Assembly (NCBI RefSeq): GCF_036370855.1
Contig: NC_088112.1
Span: 15,244,469 to 15,308,468 of the forward strand
Direction: 5' to 3'
Length of the DNA stretch: 64,000 nucleotides
From: Dromaius novaehollandiae
Taxonomy: Eukaryota; Chordata; Aves; Casuariiformes; Dromaiidae
In this document: positions 30,101 through 42,345 of the stretch, piece after piece
How the letters are laid out: every line of letters starts with the position of its first letter
Position numbering within the stretch: position 1 is the stretch's first letter
The notes under the pieces: generated by a model
Seen by the model: the letters and a program-made list of their open reading frames with translations, nothing else
Told to the model about the DNA's origin: nothing
The model's database searches: none
Made by a program: the position numbers and the translations under genes

Positions 30101-32630
30101 CATGACTGAGATCTTGAAAGACGTTTGAGCCCAATGTCAGTAATACTGAAGAAGATGACTGTTACTTATTTATAATATTAAACAATATCTGTGCATCTTT
30201 TTATTTTGATTATTTTACTTATTTTAACTTATTTTACCATTTAAGTGTGCTTGGCAGTTAATGGACTACATGCATACCCTGTCCAGATAGGATGCCTCAT
30301 TCTGTGAACTTTGGTTCATATCGCTGCCTGTGGAAGAATATTATATATAGGCATGTCACCATTTTCAGTCATACTGAATCTAATCTTAACTGTAGCTTTC
30401 CAGGGATTAAATAGCTAGTATTAGACCTCAAGTAGATTTTTGTCTCTCAAGAAAACTATTTATAGAGGCAATAAAGTACAGTATTGATTTTCTAGCTCTA
30501 TTAATCTAGTAAAAAATGAAAAACTGAAGCCAGTTAATTCAGATTTGTTGATTCATATCTAAATGTCTGCCAGAATTATTCCATTTGCTTCCTGTTTAAT
30601 GAAAAATTCAGATCAATAGGAGATATCTCCTTGATGTGATGTTGTTTAAAATCTGCTAATTAGAAAGAAGATATTATAGTTGATGCTTTACAAATAAATA
30701 GAGCTTTATAGTAGATTGTCAATTAAAGCTCCTGAAAAAATGAGCAACAATTAGGACTGAGGATAGAATAAGTGCTTGGGTGGCGCTTTTTCTTTTTTTT
30801 TTTTTTAAGTTAGTGGAATTACAAATAGAGATAATACTGCCCTCTACTCCCCTCCCTTCCCCCTCCTCCCCCCAATGACAAAAAGAAATGAGTATAGGAA
30901 ATGTGAACAAGCCCTGTCCGTTCAGTCCTGAGATAAATACAAGCTTGACTAAGCAGCACACTGCATATCTGTAACAAACAGAAAAGCAGATTAGCAGCCA
31001 TTATGTTAAGATGGGAAACCCACCAAGGAGAGCTTATATCAACAGAATTCTTGGCTTTTTCACAAGAACTTGAAATTTCACAGGCAATCACATATTAAAG
31101 ATTTCTACTCCTTCCTTTTCTCCTGTTCTCCTTTTCTTTAAAAGCAAGCAAACAAAAAAACTCTGGAAGACTATTATTTTTTCTTCAGTAAATGCTAAAT
31201 CATACATTTACATTAATGGCTGTGCACACAAACTTCCACAATGATCTAAGCTGTGGGAGAAAGTATATTGAAGGTGCTAGATCAAACCTTTAAAAAGGTA
31301 GTGAAGCACAGTTTTACAATGGCTTCTGCAACAAGCTTATAGAGGAAAAAGTCCTAAGTGACTACTGGGATGAAAGACTCCCCCAGGCAAACCTCCTCTT
31401 GCCTGGCAGGAAGGGAGGAGCTCAGGAGGAGGATACTCATGCCTGACCGCTGTGGAATTCTTGGATTTAACAGGAACTTACTTGTATAGGCATGAGTCAG
31501 ATACAGTGTCAAAGCCACCAATATTTACTGTCTTTCATTAATGCAAATAAATAAGCAATAATATCAATGAACTATGAACAATTATAGAATCAGGCAGCAC
31601 CGTAATTGATGAAAAAGGTAAGAAAGATTAGCAGAACTGGGAAACAGTTTCCATATGAGAGGGTTAACAGATGGGATCTTCTCAGGTTGAGAGAGAGAAA
31701 ACTGAGCAGAAATATGACAGAGGCCAACTGAATCATGACTGGTATGAAGATTATGAATAGTAGATAATTAATACTCAGCATTCTATAATACCAGAATTAA
31801 TTGGGTAGTAGTCTTAAAACAAACAGAAAAAGAAGTGCTTTTCCACATAATACATAAATTGTGGAATATATTGTTGTAGCAAGTTGTGGAGGATAAAAGT
31901 ATAAATGGGCTAAGCAGAAAATTAGAGAAATAACTTTAGGGCAAGCCTTTTGGAAGCTAATGAACAGTGGGCTGGATAAAACCTCTGATTTCAGAAAGTC
32001 AATGAAGCTTTTATTGTCAAAAGCTGAGGGCAGTACCCAGGGAAGAACAATTCTGTACTTCCCATCTTTCTTCTATTATTCCAATAACATCCACTCTTGG
32101 TCACAGGCTATTGGAGTAGACAGATTTCCATTCTGAACCGGAATTGCACTTCTTTTGTTCTCAAGAAAAATATTTTTGAGAGAATATTCTCTTATCATGT
32201 ATGTGGAAATTTAATCGGTATGCAACATACAAACTTTTACTAAAATAAGATACTGGCAATGCTTTACATACATTTTGGTATATGTCTTAACATGCATACA
32301 TGTGCAAAACTTCTAATAATACTAACGCAAGCTAAGCAGAAGCACTGAGGGGTGAATATGCCATTTTTAACTTATCTTATAATGCATTAGTATATTCTCT
32401 TCCCTAAAAACTAATCATATTGTGATGCCAGAAATTCCAATTATGTTTGTAAGCATACACTGTATTATCTTAAATTGCACAGCAACTACAATGTCTCTAA
32501 TTGAAGCTGTCTCAATGCAGAGCACCAGTTTTAATTCCCAAGCCATTTTCCAGTAATGAAATAGCTGTATTAAGGGCACAGTATGAGGACATGTTTGATG
32601 GTTATGTTAAATTATATTACAGCTACCTTT
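21141..32630. other. Intergenic between C5orf47 and NSG2
   Basis: This is about 11.5 kb of AT-rich DNA between the 3' side of C5orf47 and the CR1 element. It includes a slightly more GC-rich patch at 25.1-25.8 kb with a 150-codon plus-strand frame (25189-25641) of no recognisable family, a CA-rich microsatellite near 29955-29988 and a T run near 30796-30807. No exon with splice support was found. A final C5orf47 exon could be hidden here, because exon 3 ends with a usable donor. Confidence 0.55.
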
Positions 32631-33089
32631 GGGGAGCATCTAATTTATTTATTGGCTGAATGAAACCAACCACTATTTTCCAATTTCTCAATGTGGAAAA
32701 AAAAATTATTATTCATCCAAGTACTGCCTTAGACCAGTCTGTGAATAATAGTTTAATTGCATATTTCATGTTTTCAGAAAAGCTTGCAGACATTTTCACA
32801 GTCTTTTATGTTCATGTTTTTCATGTTACAGACTGCAGCAAATATTTCTGCCATCTCTTCCTCCCAACTAATACACTTTCTATGAGACTCTCAATGGAGC
32901 ATAAGAGTTGTTCAGATATGGCTAGAAGTGTTTAAGGTATGCAATAATTCCATAATTTGTGAGTTCTAAAGCATATTACTCAAACCAAACAACTTAATGG
33001 ACCTTACACCTAGGGATCGTAAGTCAAAGCATATGCATTAATAACTTGCTTTCTTTAATACAATAAAACATTATCAGTTCATTACCTAC

Positions 33090-33192
33090 CTTCTCCATTA
33101 CGCTGACTGCAAGTCAACAGTCGACTTCTGAACTTTTCATTTTCCTCAAGCATTTTTGAAATTACTTTCCAGACTCTAAGCCAGACTTTAGA
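33090..33192 (-). CDS. C5orf47: C5orf47 orthologue, exon 3
   Basis: This exon encodes 34 codons plus one base. It starts SKVWLRVWKVISKMLEENEK and continues FRSRLLTCSQRNGE. This resembles the most conserved block of human C5orf47 as I recall it (VWNRVYKVISRMLEENEKYR). An acceptor TTTTATCTTTTAG ends at 33193 and a GTAGGT donor begins at 33089. The incoming phase 0 matches exon 2. If the donor is not used, the frame reads Gly-Arg-stop (TAA at 33082-33084), giving a protein of about 159 residues, close to the human 176. A minus-strand AATAAA lies near 32650, so this could be the terminal exon. Otherwise a short fourth exon remains unfound. The protein's function is unknown. The helical, charged segment is what can be seen. 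Confidence 0.87.
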
Positions 33193-34674
33193 CTAAAAGA
33201 TAAAATTGAGCTTTCTCAATGAAGCATGTAAAAAAGTTTGTATTAAAACATCTCCTATAGAAAAGAACTTTGAATTCTCCAGGATGACTTTGAAGTCCAA
33301 CTGTTTTTTCATTAAGAGCTTTTGGGGTGGAGGAGGGAGGCAAGGAAGAGAGCAGGAAGAGTGGGAGATGGATATGTATGTGGGATATACTGGAAGAATC
33401 ACCTTTATTTAGAAGTTGAAAATCATGAATTACTCCATGATTTTCCACGAGTCCTCCTCTTCCTCTCTCACCTAGCACTCTTGTTCATCCAGGACTTGTG
33501 AACTACCCTTTTGGATAAGAAGAGCTATGTGAAAACTTGTGTGGAACTATAAAATGCTCTTTAAAGTCATCCAGAAAGGGAAAAAATGAGAATAATACAA
33601 AATTGCTCACTTTTTCCAGGAGAAAAAAGTTTCCTGCCTAATCCCTCCACAGCAGCATAGTTCAAACCCAGTGCTCAGATTTCAACTCAGCAATGACCTA
33701 GCCTGTTTGACATCAAATCAGTATTAATCTGTCTTACAGACATTGATGATCTTTATTTTAGAAGCATAGATCTCCATCTATAGCTGGCACAATAAACATT
33801 AAACTGGGATTGTTGACAAAGGCAGAGGCACTCAGAGAGGCAGACTAACAAATACAAATGGCTGTTAACATGCTAATGTTATGACTTTTGCTGGACCCCA
33901 TCTGTAAAACTAGTTTAAATCTAAAGGACTCCTTTCTCATGGACATTTATTGCTAAAACATAATACATATTCCTCATTCTTATTGAAGACTACTTAATGA
34001 ACTAGAAGAGTAATATTATAGTATGTTATTAGCTGTTCCTCTGAAGTCAGTAGTATTTAGCTAGTTTTAAATCAAGTATCTGTGACATTTCTATATTATA
34101 GTGTAGCTGATTACTTGTACTTCACACATTACAAAATCTCATAATGAGTTACTGTTTTAATAAATGTGCCTTTTTAAATTTCAAACATTTGTTGAACTAC
34201 TGAACAGGAACAGAAATACTTTTATGAAATGGTAATTTTATATTGCTACTAGCATAGTGATAATACCTATTATTCTGTCCTTTGCTTATTTGTAACCTGT
34301 GGACTTTCTTTTTTCAAAATAATCAGAAGAGGAAGAGAAGCAGCAGAGTTTTTCCCTGCTGGGTTTCACCCAGCAAGGTGTGGAGCTCTCTGGCCCCAAT
34401 CCAGCAAAGCATTTCAGTACATGCTTTAAGTCAATAGAATACTCTCACTCTTCAAGGTAAGCACATACTTGAGTGCTTTATTGAACGAGAGCCAGAGTTT
34501 TAAAGCCCCAAGAGAGGGAAAATAATCCCATTTTTCTTTCCTGTAAGTAAGGTTTTCAGTAACAGACTACCAATTCAGTCTTTTAATCTCCCTCATGCTC
34601 TCACACACAAAGAACAAGTGGGAAGCTATTTTCGTAGATGCAAAGGCAGCTCATTCAACTCTCACGTTTTATAC
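33193..34674 (-). other. C5orf47: C5orf47 intron 2
   Basis: This intron of about 1.5 kb lies between a GTATAA donor (34674) and the TTTTAG acceptor (33193). Nothing else was recognised in it. Confidence 0.75.
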
Positions 34675-34763
34675 CTTTTGCTTCTTTCGTTTCATTGCTT
34701 TATCAACATTTCTTGAAGGGAAGGGAAAATCAAAGGTGTCGGCCTTATCCTCTCGACGGTCAC
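34675..34763 (-). CDS. C5orf47: C5orf47 orthologue, exon 2
   Basis: This 89-nt exon has two leading bases and 29 codons, and ends in phase 0. The peptide reads DRREDKADTFDFPFPSRNVD and continues KAMKRKKQK. It aligns with the human segment around KKYDFPIPLNEASKIMKKKKK, sharing the DFP-P core and the basic run. The acceptor is CTCTTCTTAG, ending at 34764. The donor (AAG|GTATAA) is acceptable. The two leading bases GT complete a Gly codon with the last G of exon 1. That agreement of phase and residue between three separately found segments is strong support. The basic KAMKRKKQK run could act as a nuclear localisation signal, which is inference only. Confidence 0.87.
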
Positions 34764-36248
34764 CTAAGAAGAGAGTTTAGAAAGCATATCCTGAGTGTTT
34801 ACACTGTATTCCTGGGGAAGCTGTAGATTCCCCATCTTCCAGAGAGGTATCTATTTCTGGTCCCAGCAGGTTACAAAATACCAGCCTTCACATTGTACTG
34901 ACTATCATCTTGCTTACATTCTCCATTAAAACCAGGGGGCAAATCAGGTCCTCACACACTTCGCAAAACATGTTTCAAAACAGTACAGCAACCAAAAGTG
35001 AAGACGTCAGGCTTCTGGGAAATACAACCAGTTGATAATTCCCTTTTCTCCCCTCAGTATGGCAGCTACTAGTATCCTGTCTGAGCTAAAAGAGGAAACG
35101 GTGACTGGGCTGAGGCAAGAAATCAGATGAATCGCCTCTAGTAGCACAAAAAAGCAGAAGCAAGAAGGGCAGGCCAAACTCTTGGACTGGTTTCCTCCAA
35201 CAGCAAGGTTTCAGGGAAACCAGTGTCCTCCAGGCCACTACAGCCCCTCGGCCACCCATGTGAGGTGGCCACGTCACGGGAGCAACCGCTCAAGCAACCA
35301 GCCACCTCAGGCCAGCATCGCTTAGACTAGATAGTGAACGAGCAGGACTGGTGCTTTTAATGACAAACTCATGTAGCACTTTGCTTTGTCATCCTTAGAA
35401 AAATCACTTTTACAAGAGGGGAAAAAAAAATACAAGAGGATTATAATATCTCAAGATCAGTGAGCTTGTAAAAATCAGCAGCACCCTCCCCAGTGTTTCT
35501 GGCTGGCAACCCCGCTTCTCCAGAAGCCAGGTCACGTTCCCATTTTCACTCCGTTTCATCTCGTGCAGCAAAACCATGTTTCATAACAGACTGTAAGCAG
35601 TGGAAAGCTGCCTAATCTTTTCATTTGCTTTAAAAAAAAAAAAGGCACCCACACCCATGCCCATCCCAACTTCGTTTGGTCCCAGCGACAAAGAAAGAAA
35701 ATTAAGAAACATGTTTAGGCTCTCGCAACGAGTGAGCAAAAAGTACAGTGGCACCCCGGTTAGACGGGAATCCAGTGAGAAAAGGCAGAAAGAATCCAGA
35801 AGTTTAGCGTGGAATAGAGCCGCTCCAGAGGATGTATTTTATTTTTGGCCTTATCATTTGTGTGATTGCTTTGGAAAGGACAAAGGAAGGCTAAACAGCC
35901 CGGAGCTGCCTTACCTGACAGCGTGGAGACACTGCGGCACAGCAGCGCGAGAGTTTGGGGCAAAAATAATGAATTTTTCACACACACACCCCCCACATGA
36001 ATTTCACATCTTTTTTTTTGAAATCCTGCCTAGATGCCAGTCCAGTTGTACCCAGTAAATTGAGAGAAGCGTGCAGCGTTCGCCTCAAGGCAAGCCCGAT
36101 GGGACGACACAAACAGCGCGACGCCCCTCAGGAAAATGGCGGGTCCCAGAACAGGAGGGCCTGAGGGGTGGAGGGGGGACTCGAGTTCAGCCCCACCGTC
36201 CCCCATGCCGGGAGGGCAAACGAGCTCCCTGGGGTCCTCAGCACATAC
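34764..36248 (-). other. C5orf47: C5orf47 intron 1
   Basis: This intron of about 1.5 kb lies between the GTATGT donor at 36248 and the exon 2 acceptor. A plus-strand open frame at 35600-36058 runs through it without any recognisable feature. Confidence 0.75.
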
Positions 36249-36690
36249 CATGGTGCGGGCTGACAGGCTGGGTGCCGCCGTGGCTCCTCACCACCTGCGG
36301 CCGGTCCCGGGCCCTGCCCGCCGGAGAGGGCGGCTCCGCCCTGGGGCCAGGGCGCCTCATGTCGCCGCTCCGCCTTGGGGTGCCGGCCCCTGGGCTGCCC
36401 TCGCCCTCTGGCCTGGCAGCGCCTCGGGCCCGGCCGTAGCGGATGACAGTGCCGCAGCGGTGGGCGCCGAAGCTGTGGAGGTAAAGGTGCGGCACGCGGG
36501 GCCGGCCTAGGCCAGAGCCGGGCTCCATTTTGGGGCAGCCAGGCAGGGCCATGCCTGGGGTGGCACTGCGAGGAGAGGCCGGAGGGATGGCGGGAGGCAG
36601 GGCGGCAGCACTCGCCACCGGCGCCCGTCCCTCCTTGCCCCCTCTGATCACCCCACCTCAGTGTCCCAGCTTGGAGGCGAAAGAGGGAAA
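36110..36690. promoter_or_regulatory. C5orf47: CpG island, C5orf47 promoter
   Basis: Dense CpG and high G+C cover C5orf47 exon 1 and the probable start of transcription. No TATA box was seen. Overlapping open frames on both strands (for example 36128-36748 minus in another frame, and 36071-36439 plus) come from the base composition. Confidence 0.8.
36249..36528 (-). CDS. C5orf47: C5orf47 orthologue, exon 1 with start codon
   Basis: This exon encodes 93 codons plus one base, starting MEPGSGLGRP, with a GTATGT donor at 36248. The block LYLHSFGAHRCGTVIR corresponds to human VYVTRFGSHQCSGVLQ, both about 15-20 residues from the N-terminus. The rest is low-complexity Gly/Arg/Pro/Ala, as in the human protein. 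I chose the ATG at 36528 because it places the conserved block at the human distance. In-frame ATGs upstream at 36651 and 36552 would add 41 or 8 residues without similarity. The exon lies inside a CpG island, as expected for a first exon. The alternative, that this frame is only a GC-rich artefact, is made unlikely by the matched splice phase with exon 2. Confidence 0.78.
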
Positions 36691-36895
36691 AACAGCCATG
36701 ACCGGCCTTGCACAGTTCAGAGTCGCACACCCACAACTGGTTCACCACAAAGCTTCAGCCCTCCAGGAGGCACCTCTGGCCTGGTGACCCTGCTACAAGC
36801 GCATTATAATGTCAAAAAAAGCCCAGGCTGAGAGGGTAACCTGTCGCACGAGGCTGCGCTCGGCCAGCATTAATTAAGGTTTAGCACAAAGTATG

Positions 36896-36973
36896 CTGCC
36901 TTCAGCCTCGAGCCATATATTGTCGTCTTTGATGTATATTATTGATATGGATGAGACTCCAGACCGAAGGCAG
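36896..36973. other. Imperfect 78-nt hairpin upstream of C5orf47
   Basis: CTGCCTTC (36896-36903) is complementary to GAAGGCAG (36966-36973), and CCATAT (36913-36918) to ATATGG (36945-36950). A short CTC/GAG pairing is possible between them, and the loop is about 26 nt. No known RNA family was recognised. Confidence 0.35.
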
Positions 36974-37554
36974 TGATGTCTTTACGTGTCCCTGTGGAGA
37001 TTTACAGAACAGGAACCAACGCCGTCCCTCTGCTAGAGGGGCGTCTATAGCGTCTGCTCTGATACTGTGAATTTTCACAGCAGTCTAAGGCAAACTATCC
37101 AACAGCCACCTGCCACCGCACCAGTGGGCAAGTCCAGCTACACGGTGAACAGTGTTGAAGTAACACTAGTTTTAATATGTGGGGTCATTTTGCTCTTCAA
37201 GCTTGGTATAAATGTGGGCTGTGCAATATCGAGAAGCTACCTACCATGCTTTCAATTCCTCCCCTGCCACGTTCACTAAAAAGACGCCTTCCACTGCAGC
37301 ACACGCGTTTATTGGGTACCGCCAATGGTGAGTGGGATTTCTCAAATCGCTTAAAGCCCAAGTCGTACTGAATTTTGCTTTGGCATTGAAATACTACTCA
37401 ATATTATTTCTCAGCGCTTCGGCCCATTTAAGCACTCACAGGAATGAAAGCGTTACAAATGAGAGTAAATTCCACCAAAAGACTTTTTTTTTTTTTTTAA
37501 TCCCAACACGAGAATACGAATTGCACCAACAATTTGTGCACCTTGCAAACTGGA

Positions 37555-37770
37555 TCCCAAAACTCCGGTGCGAACGGGAGCGATGTCCCGGCCGGCAGCG
37601 GGCTGCAAGGCGGCCCCCGAGCCCGCCCCGCCCCGGGGGCTGCGGCCCCCCAGCCCCGCCGGGCGTCCAGGGCCGGGGCCGTGCAGGCGGCTCCCACCAG
37701 ATGGCAGCCTTACCTCCCGCAAAGGAGCCTGGCGGTGCTCCTGCAGCAGCCACGAGTGAAATCAGGGGGG
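37555..37770. promoter_or_regulatory. GC-rich CpG patch without evident gene
   Basis: About 200 bp of CpG-rich DNA lie between a T15 run (about 37484-37498) and a G11-A8 run (about 37780-37798). There are open frames on both strands but no splice-supported or recognisable product. It is about 1 kb upstream of the C5orf47 island. It may be an alternative first exon, an enhancer or an insulator. Confidence 0.5.
37694..37707 (+). promoter_or_regulatory. CTCF-like core motif
   Basis: CCACCAGATGGCAG fits the CTCF core consensus CCASYAGRKGGCRS at every position. It lies in a CpG-rich patch between C5orf47 and the 3' end of CPEB4. Confidence 0.5.
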
Positions 37771-40700
37771 CCAGGGAATGGGGGGGGGGGAAAAAAAAGA
37801 AAAAAGAAAAGCAGAAAAAAAAGCAAGGCCCCCACCCCCAATAAAACCCACCCTTCTGCAAACCATCCTGGGATTTTCAGCTACTTTTTACACTGTCAAT
37901 AAAAAGCATTTTCTGTTCGTAGTTGAAAAAACGGAAAACAACCTCCACAGCCTGACAGTTTGCCCAAATTGTTATGTTCCAGCGATAAAAGGACCCCTAC
38001 TGCAGGCTGCAGAGCACATGCAGCGAGAAGGAGGTCACAGATATAATACAACTGCTGAGTCAAAAGCCTTGGGATCAACTGTGATCTCAAAAAAAATCTC
38101 CAAACACCAGGGGCCCCCCCTCCCCTTCAAAGACCTGAGCTAACAAATTGGTCTAGTGAGGTAACCTATGAGTTCAATTTGGGGGCATTACACAGAGAGG
38201 GAGGCAACCAAATCTGGGAACAGCTTCATTAAAAACCAATCCTGGAGTGCAAACTTTGTCACATCCATTAATCACAAAGCCCCAGTGAAGAAAGTGCTTT
38301 GCTCTCTATGCTGAACATACATGGGTCTCAATCCACCCACCCCTGACCCCCACATAAACCTAAACAGCACCCAGCTCTCTTAACGCTTTGCATGAATGCT
38401 GGCTGCTGTGTGTTCCTAACCAGGAGTTTGCTTTATTAACTGACAGGCTGCTTCCTTCCTATCATCCACTCAGTGCATCTTCATAGACCGCAGTTTTAAA
38501 AGGCCTCCCAAATGAGAGGATTTCCCAACATCTGTTTCATGGAATATTCTTCCACTCTGCTGATACAAACCCACATCCCTTGTGTGACAGGTTCTGCCCA
38601 CTTTCCCCACCAACAGATTGCCACAACTTTGATTTCAAAAGCGAATTCAGCTCAGATCCCATTTAGGATCTATTATTGCTGACAAAAATCAATGCCAGCT
38701 GAAGTCTACGAACGACCTGCAGAACGGGAAAACTCAGCTATTTTAGCTGCACGCTGTTCCTCACCCTCCTTTCCACACACACACAAATTGACTGTATCAG
38801 CTATTCACTACCTCCGGTGTTATTTGTCCCTTTGAACAATATCTCTGCTTCACCACTTCTTCAACTGTCTGGTTAAAAATAGATCAGATTCTAGCTTTCA
38901 GTCTGCAGCTCATCATGCCATTTGCTTTGAATTCAAATGTCAGCTCTCCAATTCAGAGCTTGCATTGTTCCCCAGATCCCATTGTTCGAGTTTTACTTTG
39001 GTCAAGTATGTGTTGTCTTCCTCCATTAACCTTGATCATTGTTTTAAAATACCATAGGTTTTGGTGTTAGCATGCCTACAGCCTATGCCAGGGAGAAGGA
39101 AGCAGCCAAGGGGACGTTACTGCATGCACATTCAGTGATTCATCTCATCGCTGTAGAAAGGAATCTCATTCTACTGTTCGAGATTTGTTGATTCTCTGTG
39201 AGGACTCTTTGCAGTGGACTTGCACAGAGTACTTACATGATTCAACATAACTCTGGCAAGGCAGACTGCTTGTGAAAGATTACTTTGTCTTGATCACTTT
39301 GCCATCCTCAAAGTATGAATCCATCTGAAACAGGAATCCTCAACACTGTTAGCAAGTTTTCTTGTGGAAACTATGCAAGTTCCGAGAACTACAGCTACAG
39401 TCAAACCTTGTTAATTACCCCCGCTGCAACAGTGCAGATAATTACTGTATCTCCCTCGTTTTCACAGACGAGTTAATAAGAGTCACTGGAATGAGGTGTT
39501 TTATTAGAATGTGGTTACTTTACAATATACACTGGAGACCATTTATTAGTATAACAAGGAATCATTATAAAAACAAAACTCACCACTTTCTGGTAAATCG
39601 AAGCAATGCATTATGCCTTCAATTTTTGCTTACTTTTAAATTCCGTAATTTACAATAGGTTTCACAGTTAATGTAAGCAACAGCACAGTGCAGCAGAGAT
39701 ATAAAGCGGCCAGCTGCCGTTTTAACACACCTGCATTTCATATTAATGAACTTGCATAGCTCAGATTGCTTTACAAACCATACCTGTGGGAATCACTACA
39801 TTCACACCACTCATAAGGAGAAGCATATTCTCCCATTTATCCATACTGCACATAAATATATTTAGCAGATTATAAAGTTTGTTACATAAAAGCCTGAGTC
39901 TCTCCTTGAGGGATTTTCAAATTACCCAGAAGATCCATAGACCATAGTCAGAACCCAAATCAATGAGACTGAAGCCATTGGCTTAGAAAAACCTTGTGTT
40001 AAAGTATTTAAATAAAGAATCCCAATCTGAAATAAAACTATCGGGGAACCCAAAAATCACCACTGAAATGGAACAACAGAATTAAACAGCCTTATTTTGG
40101 GGAAAGATTTATAGTCAAGTGGATGTAGCACAAAGGAGGTTAGGACTACAGTTTCTCTGACTCCAATTTCCCATGCAAATGTGCAAGTTACTGGTATTTA
40201 ATGATGACACATTTGTTTCCAGATTAAAGAGAGCAAAATTTTACCTCGGCTCTTTGAAACATTTGGCTGCAGGGACTACAACACTAACTGCTCCTATTGT
40301 TATTCTGGAGAATGGGTAGTGAGGTCTTTGGTGAGCACATACCAGTTATTCTCACCTGAGATAAACCTCCAGATACTGTTCACCTGCATCCTGGAAGAAT
40401 ATCTGTTCAGTACAGGATATAAAAAGCAAAATCACTAAATCATCCTCAGATTCAGCAGTAACCTGGATCCTCCAAGACTGTCTGTCCAAGCACAGAAAGC
40501 TCAGGTTTTCTTAGCTGTTGAAATCTAAGATAATCTCAGTCCAAAGTGTGCCTGCAGGCTAATGTAATCATCAATACATCTGTCCACATACATCAGTTTT
40601 ATTTAACTACAGTACAAATATCACTGAACATACTTGCTCCTCAGCAGTAGTTCCACTTTGTAATGGTACTAAGGTCTTTGCAGAACTGTTCCAAACCCTG

Positions 40701-41297
40701 TACCACTCCCTTCCTACTCCCAAAGACATAAGGCTTCTGCCAAAAAAGAAACAGAGTAGGGCTTCTGTTTCAAAGGATTGCTAGTTCTGCAAAGAAAATT
40801 AAAGCAGTCACTGCTTTGTTCTGCCACTGACTTCCTCCAAAGACATTCCCCTGAAAAAGCAAGCCTTGAGGAAATTTTCTTGCTGCTGACTGAAGAACTG
40901 AGTCAATTCTGCCAGTGTGTACAGAGCAGCATCTGCCTGGGAACAGCTGGCCTGCTGAAGCAAAGCTGGGGGCTATTCCGTGCTGCTTATGATGGGACTG
41001 TTCCTCGGAAATCTAAAAATCTCATTTAACTCACTGAAAGAAAATTTAGAAATACTTGGCATGAACGGACTCTCTACACAAACCGGTACTGAGCATGTGC
41101 TTAAAGCAACATGTACTGTCTTGAAAAAAGGCACTTTTCTAAAATGACCCCTTAATGCTTTCACATGCATAGTAAGGCATAAACAATCACTAAGCAAACT
41201 GATCCTGGTTCATGAGTCAGCAGCAGTTTGAGATGGTGAGTCAGACTGATCAAACATTTTCACAAGCATTGGGTTGGAGAGCTTTGGCAGAGACAAC

Positions 41298-41324
41298 TTT
41301 TTTTTTTTTTTTTTTTTTTTTTTT
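41298..41324. repeat. T27 homopolymer
   Basis: Twenty-seven uninterrupted T residues lie on the plus strand. It is either a simple repeat or the tail of a minus-strand retrocopy. I saw no recognisable parent sequence on its upper-coordinate side. Confidence 0.9.
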
Positions 41325-42284
41325 AATGCATTGCTTGGTGTGTGAATTGATACCCTCCACGGATTACAGAACTGTGTTAGTGCAGCACACAGCATGCGTC
41401 AACTGCATCTACACTATTGGTGCGTCATTTAAATAAAACCACTGTTTCTCACTCTCACGAAAAGCAGACCCAACTCATCCTACCATATAGGTTCAGAATT
41501 AAAAAACACCACATAGCTAAGAGCAACAAAACTCAGCTCATATTAAACACTAAACTTCATGCAAAACCAAAAATGTGCTCCCCCAGCTACCCTTTACCTG
41601 CTTTGTGTTTAGAGGGTTTAATCCCAGCGTTCACAATTCACCAAAATAAAATTTCAGAAAGAAAAACAAAAGCGAAACCAGACCTTATATATTTCCACAT
41701 TTTATATATATACAAGGAGGACTGATGATCTTAGTAATAGATACATTCAAATAAAGTAATATTTAGAATTCAAAAGCTTCCCCAAAACAAGCCCTCCAAA
41801 AAGCCAGCGATTTTTAGTTTGGGTACCATGAAAATAGCTGCTATCTGACAGCATTAATTAGAGCATCAAGTTTCAGAAAGACTCTCCCCCCATCACAAAT
41901 GGGGAGTTCAGAAATGTACTTAGAGCACTGGTTCAACCCTCCCTCCCCTCCATTCAATTCCTACGACTGGAAAGACAGCTGCAAGTATATTCTTATCCCA
42001 GAGGCTGTTTTTCATACTGACAGACTGAATCAGCTTATTTTACACAGAGGAAGAGATGTCAGTGTTTTTTCCTCATCTATCCTTTCTGAGGCTGTTATTT
42101 GTCTTAGATTTCCTGTAGGCAAGCAATGTGCATTTAGGACTGTGGCTGAGCAGGCTTTCATAGCACTGAATAAACAGCAGCTGGAGAATCAGGACAGACA
42201 GTAGAAACTGTCCAGCAACAATTCAACAGCTAAGAGACTCTCTTTAAAATACATCTTTGCCTTTAAATCTGTAGTAGATAGTAC

Positions 42285-42345
42285 AGATTTATCCATCTCC
42301 ATGGATATGGATATCCATCCATATCCAGACTTTATCCATCTCCAC
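42285..42345. repeat. Short nested direct and inverted repeats
   Basis: TTTATCCATCTCCA occurs twice (about 42289 and 42331). Between the copies, GGATATGGATATCCATCCAT contains a GGATATCC palindrome and repeated ATCC/GGAT units. Confidence 0.7.

Noticed and set aside
35600-36058. 152-codon plus-strand frame
   Set aside because: It lies in C5orf47 intron 1, starts next to a poly(A) run, and has no recognised similarity.
36128-36748. 206-codon minus-strand frame over C5orf47 exon 1
   Set aside because: It is a different frame from the conserved LYLHSFGAHRC block and reflects GC-rich composition only.
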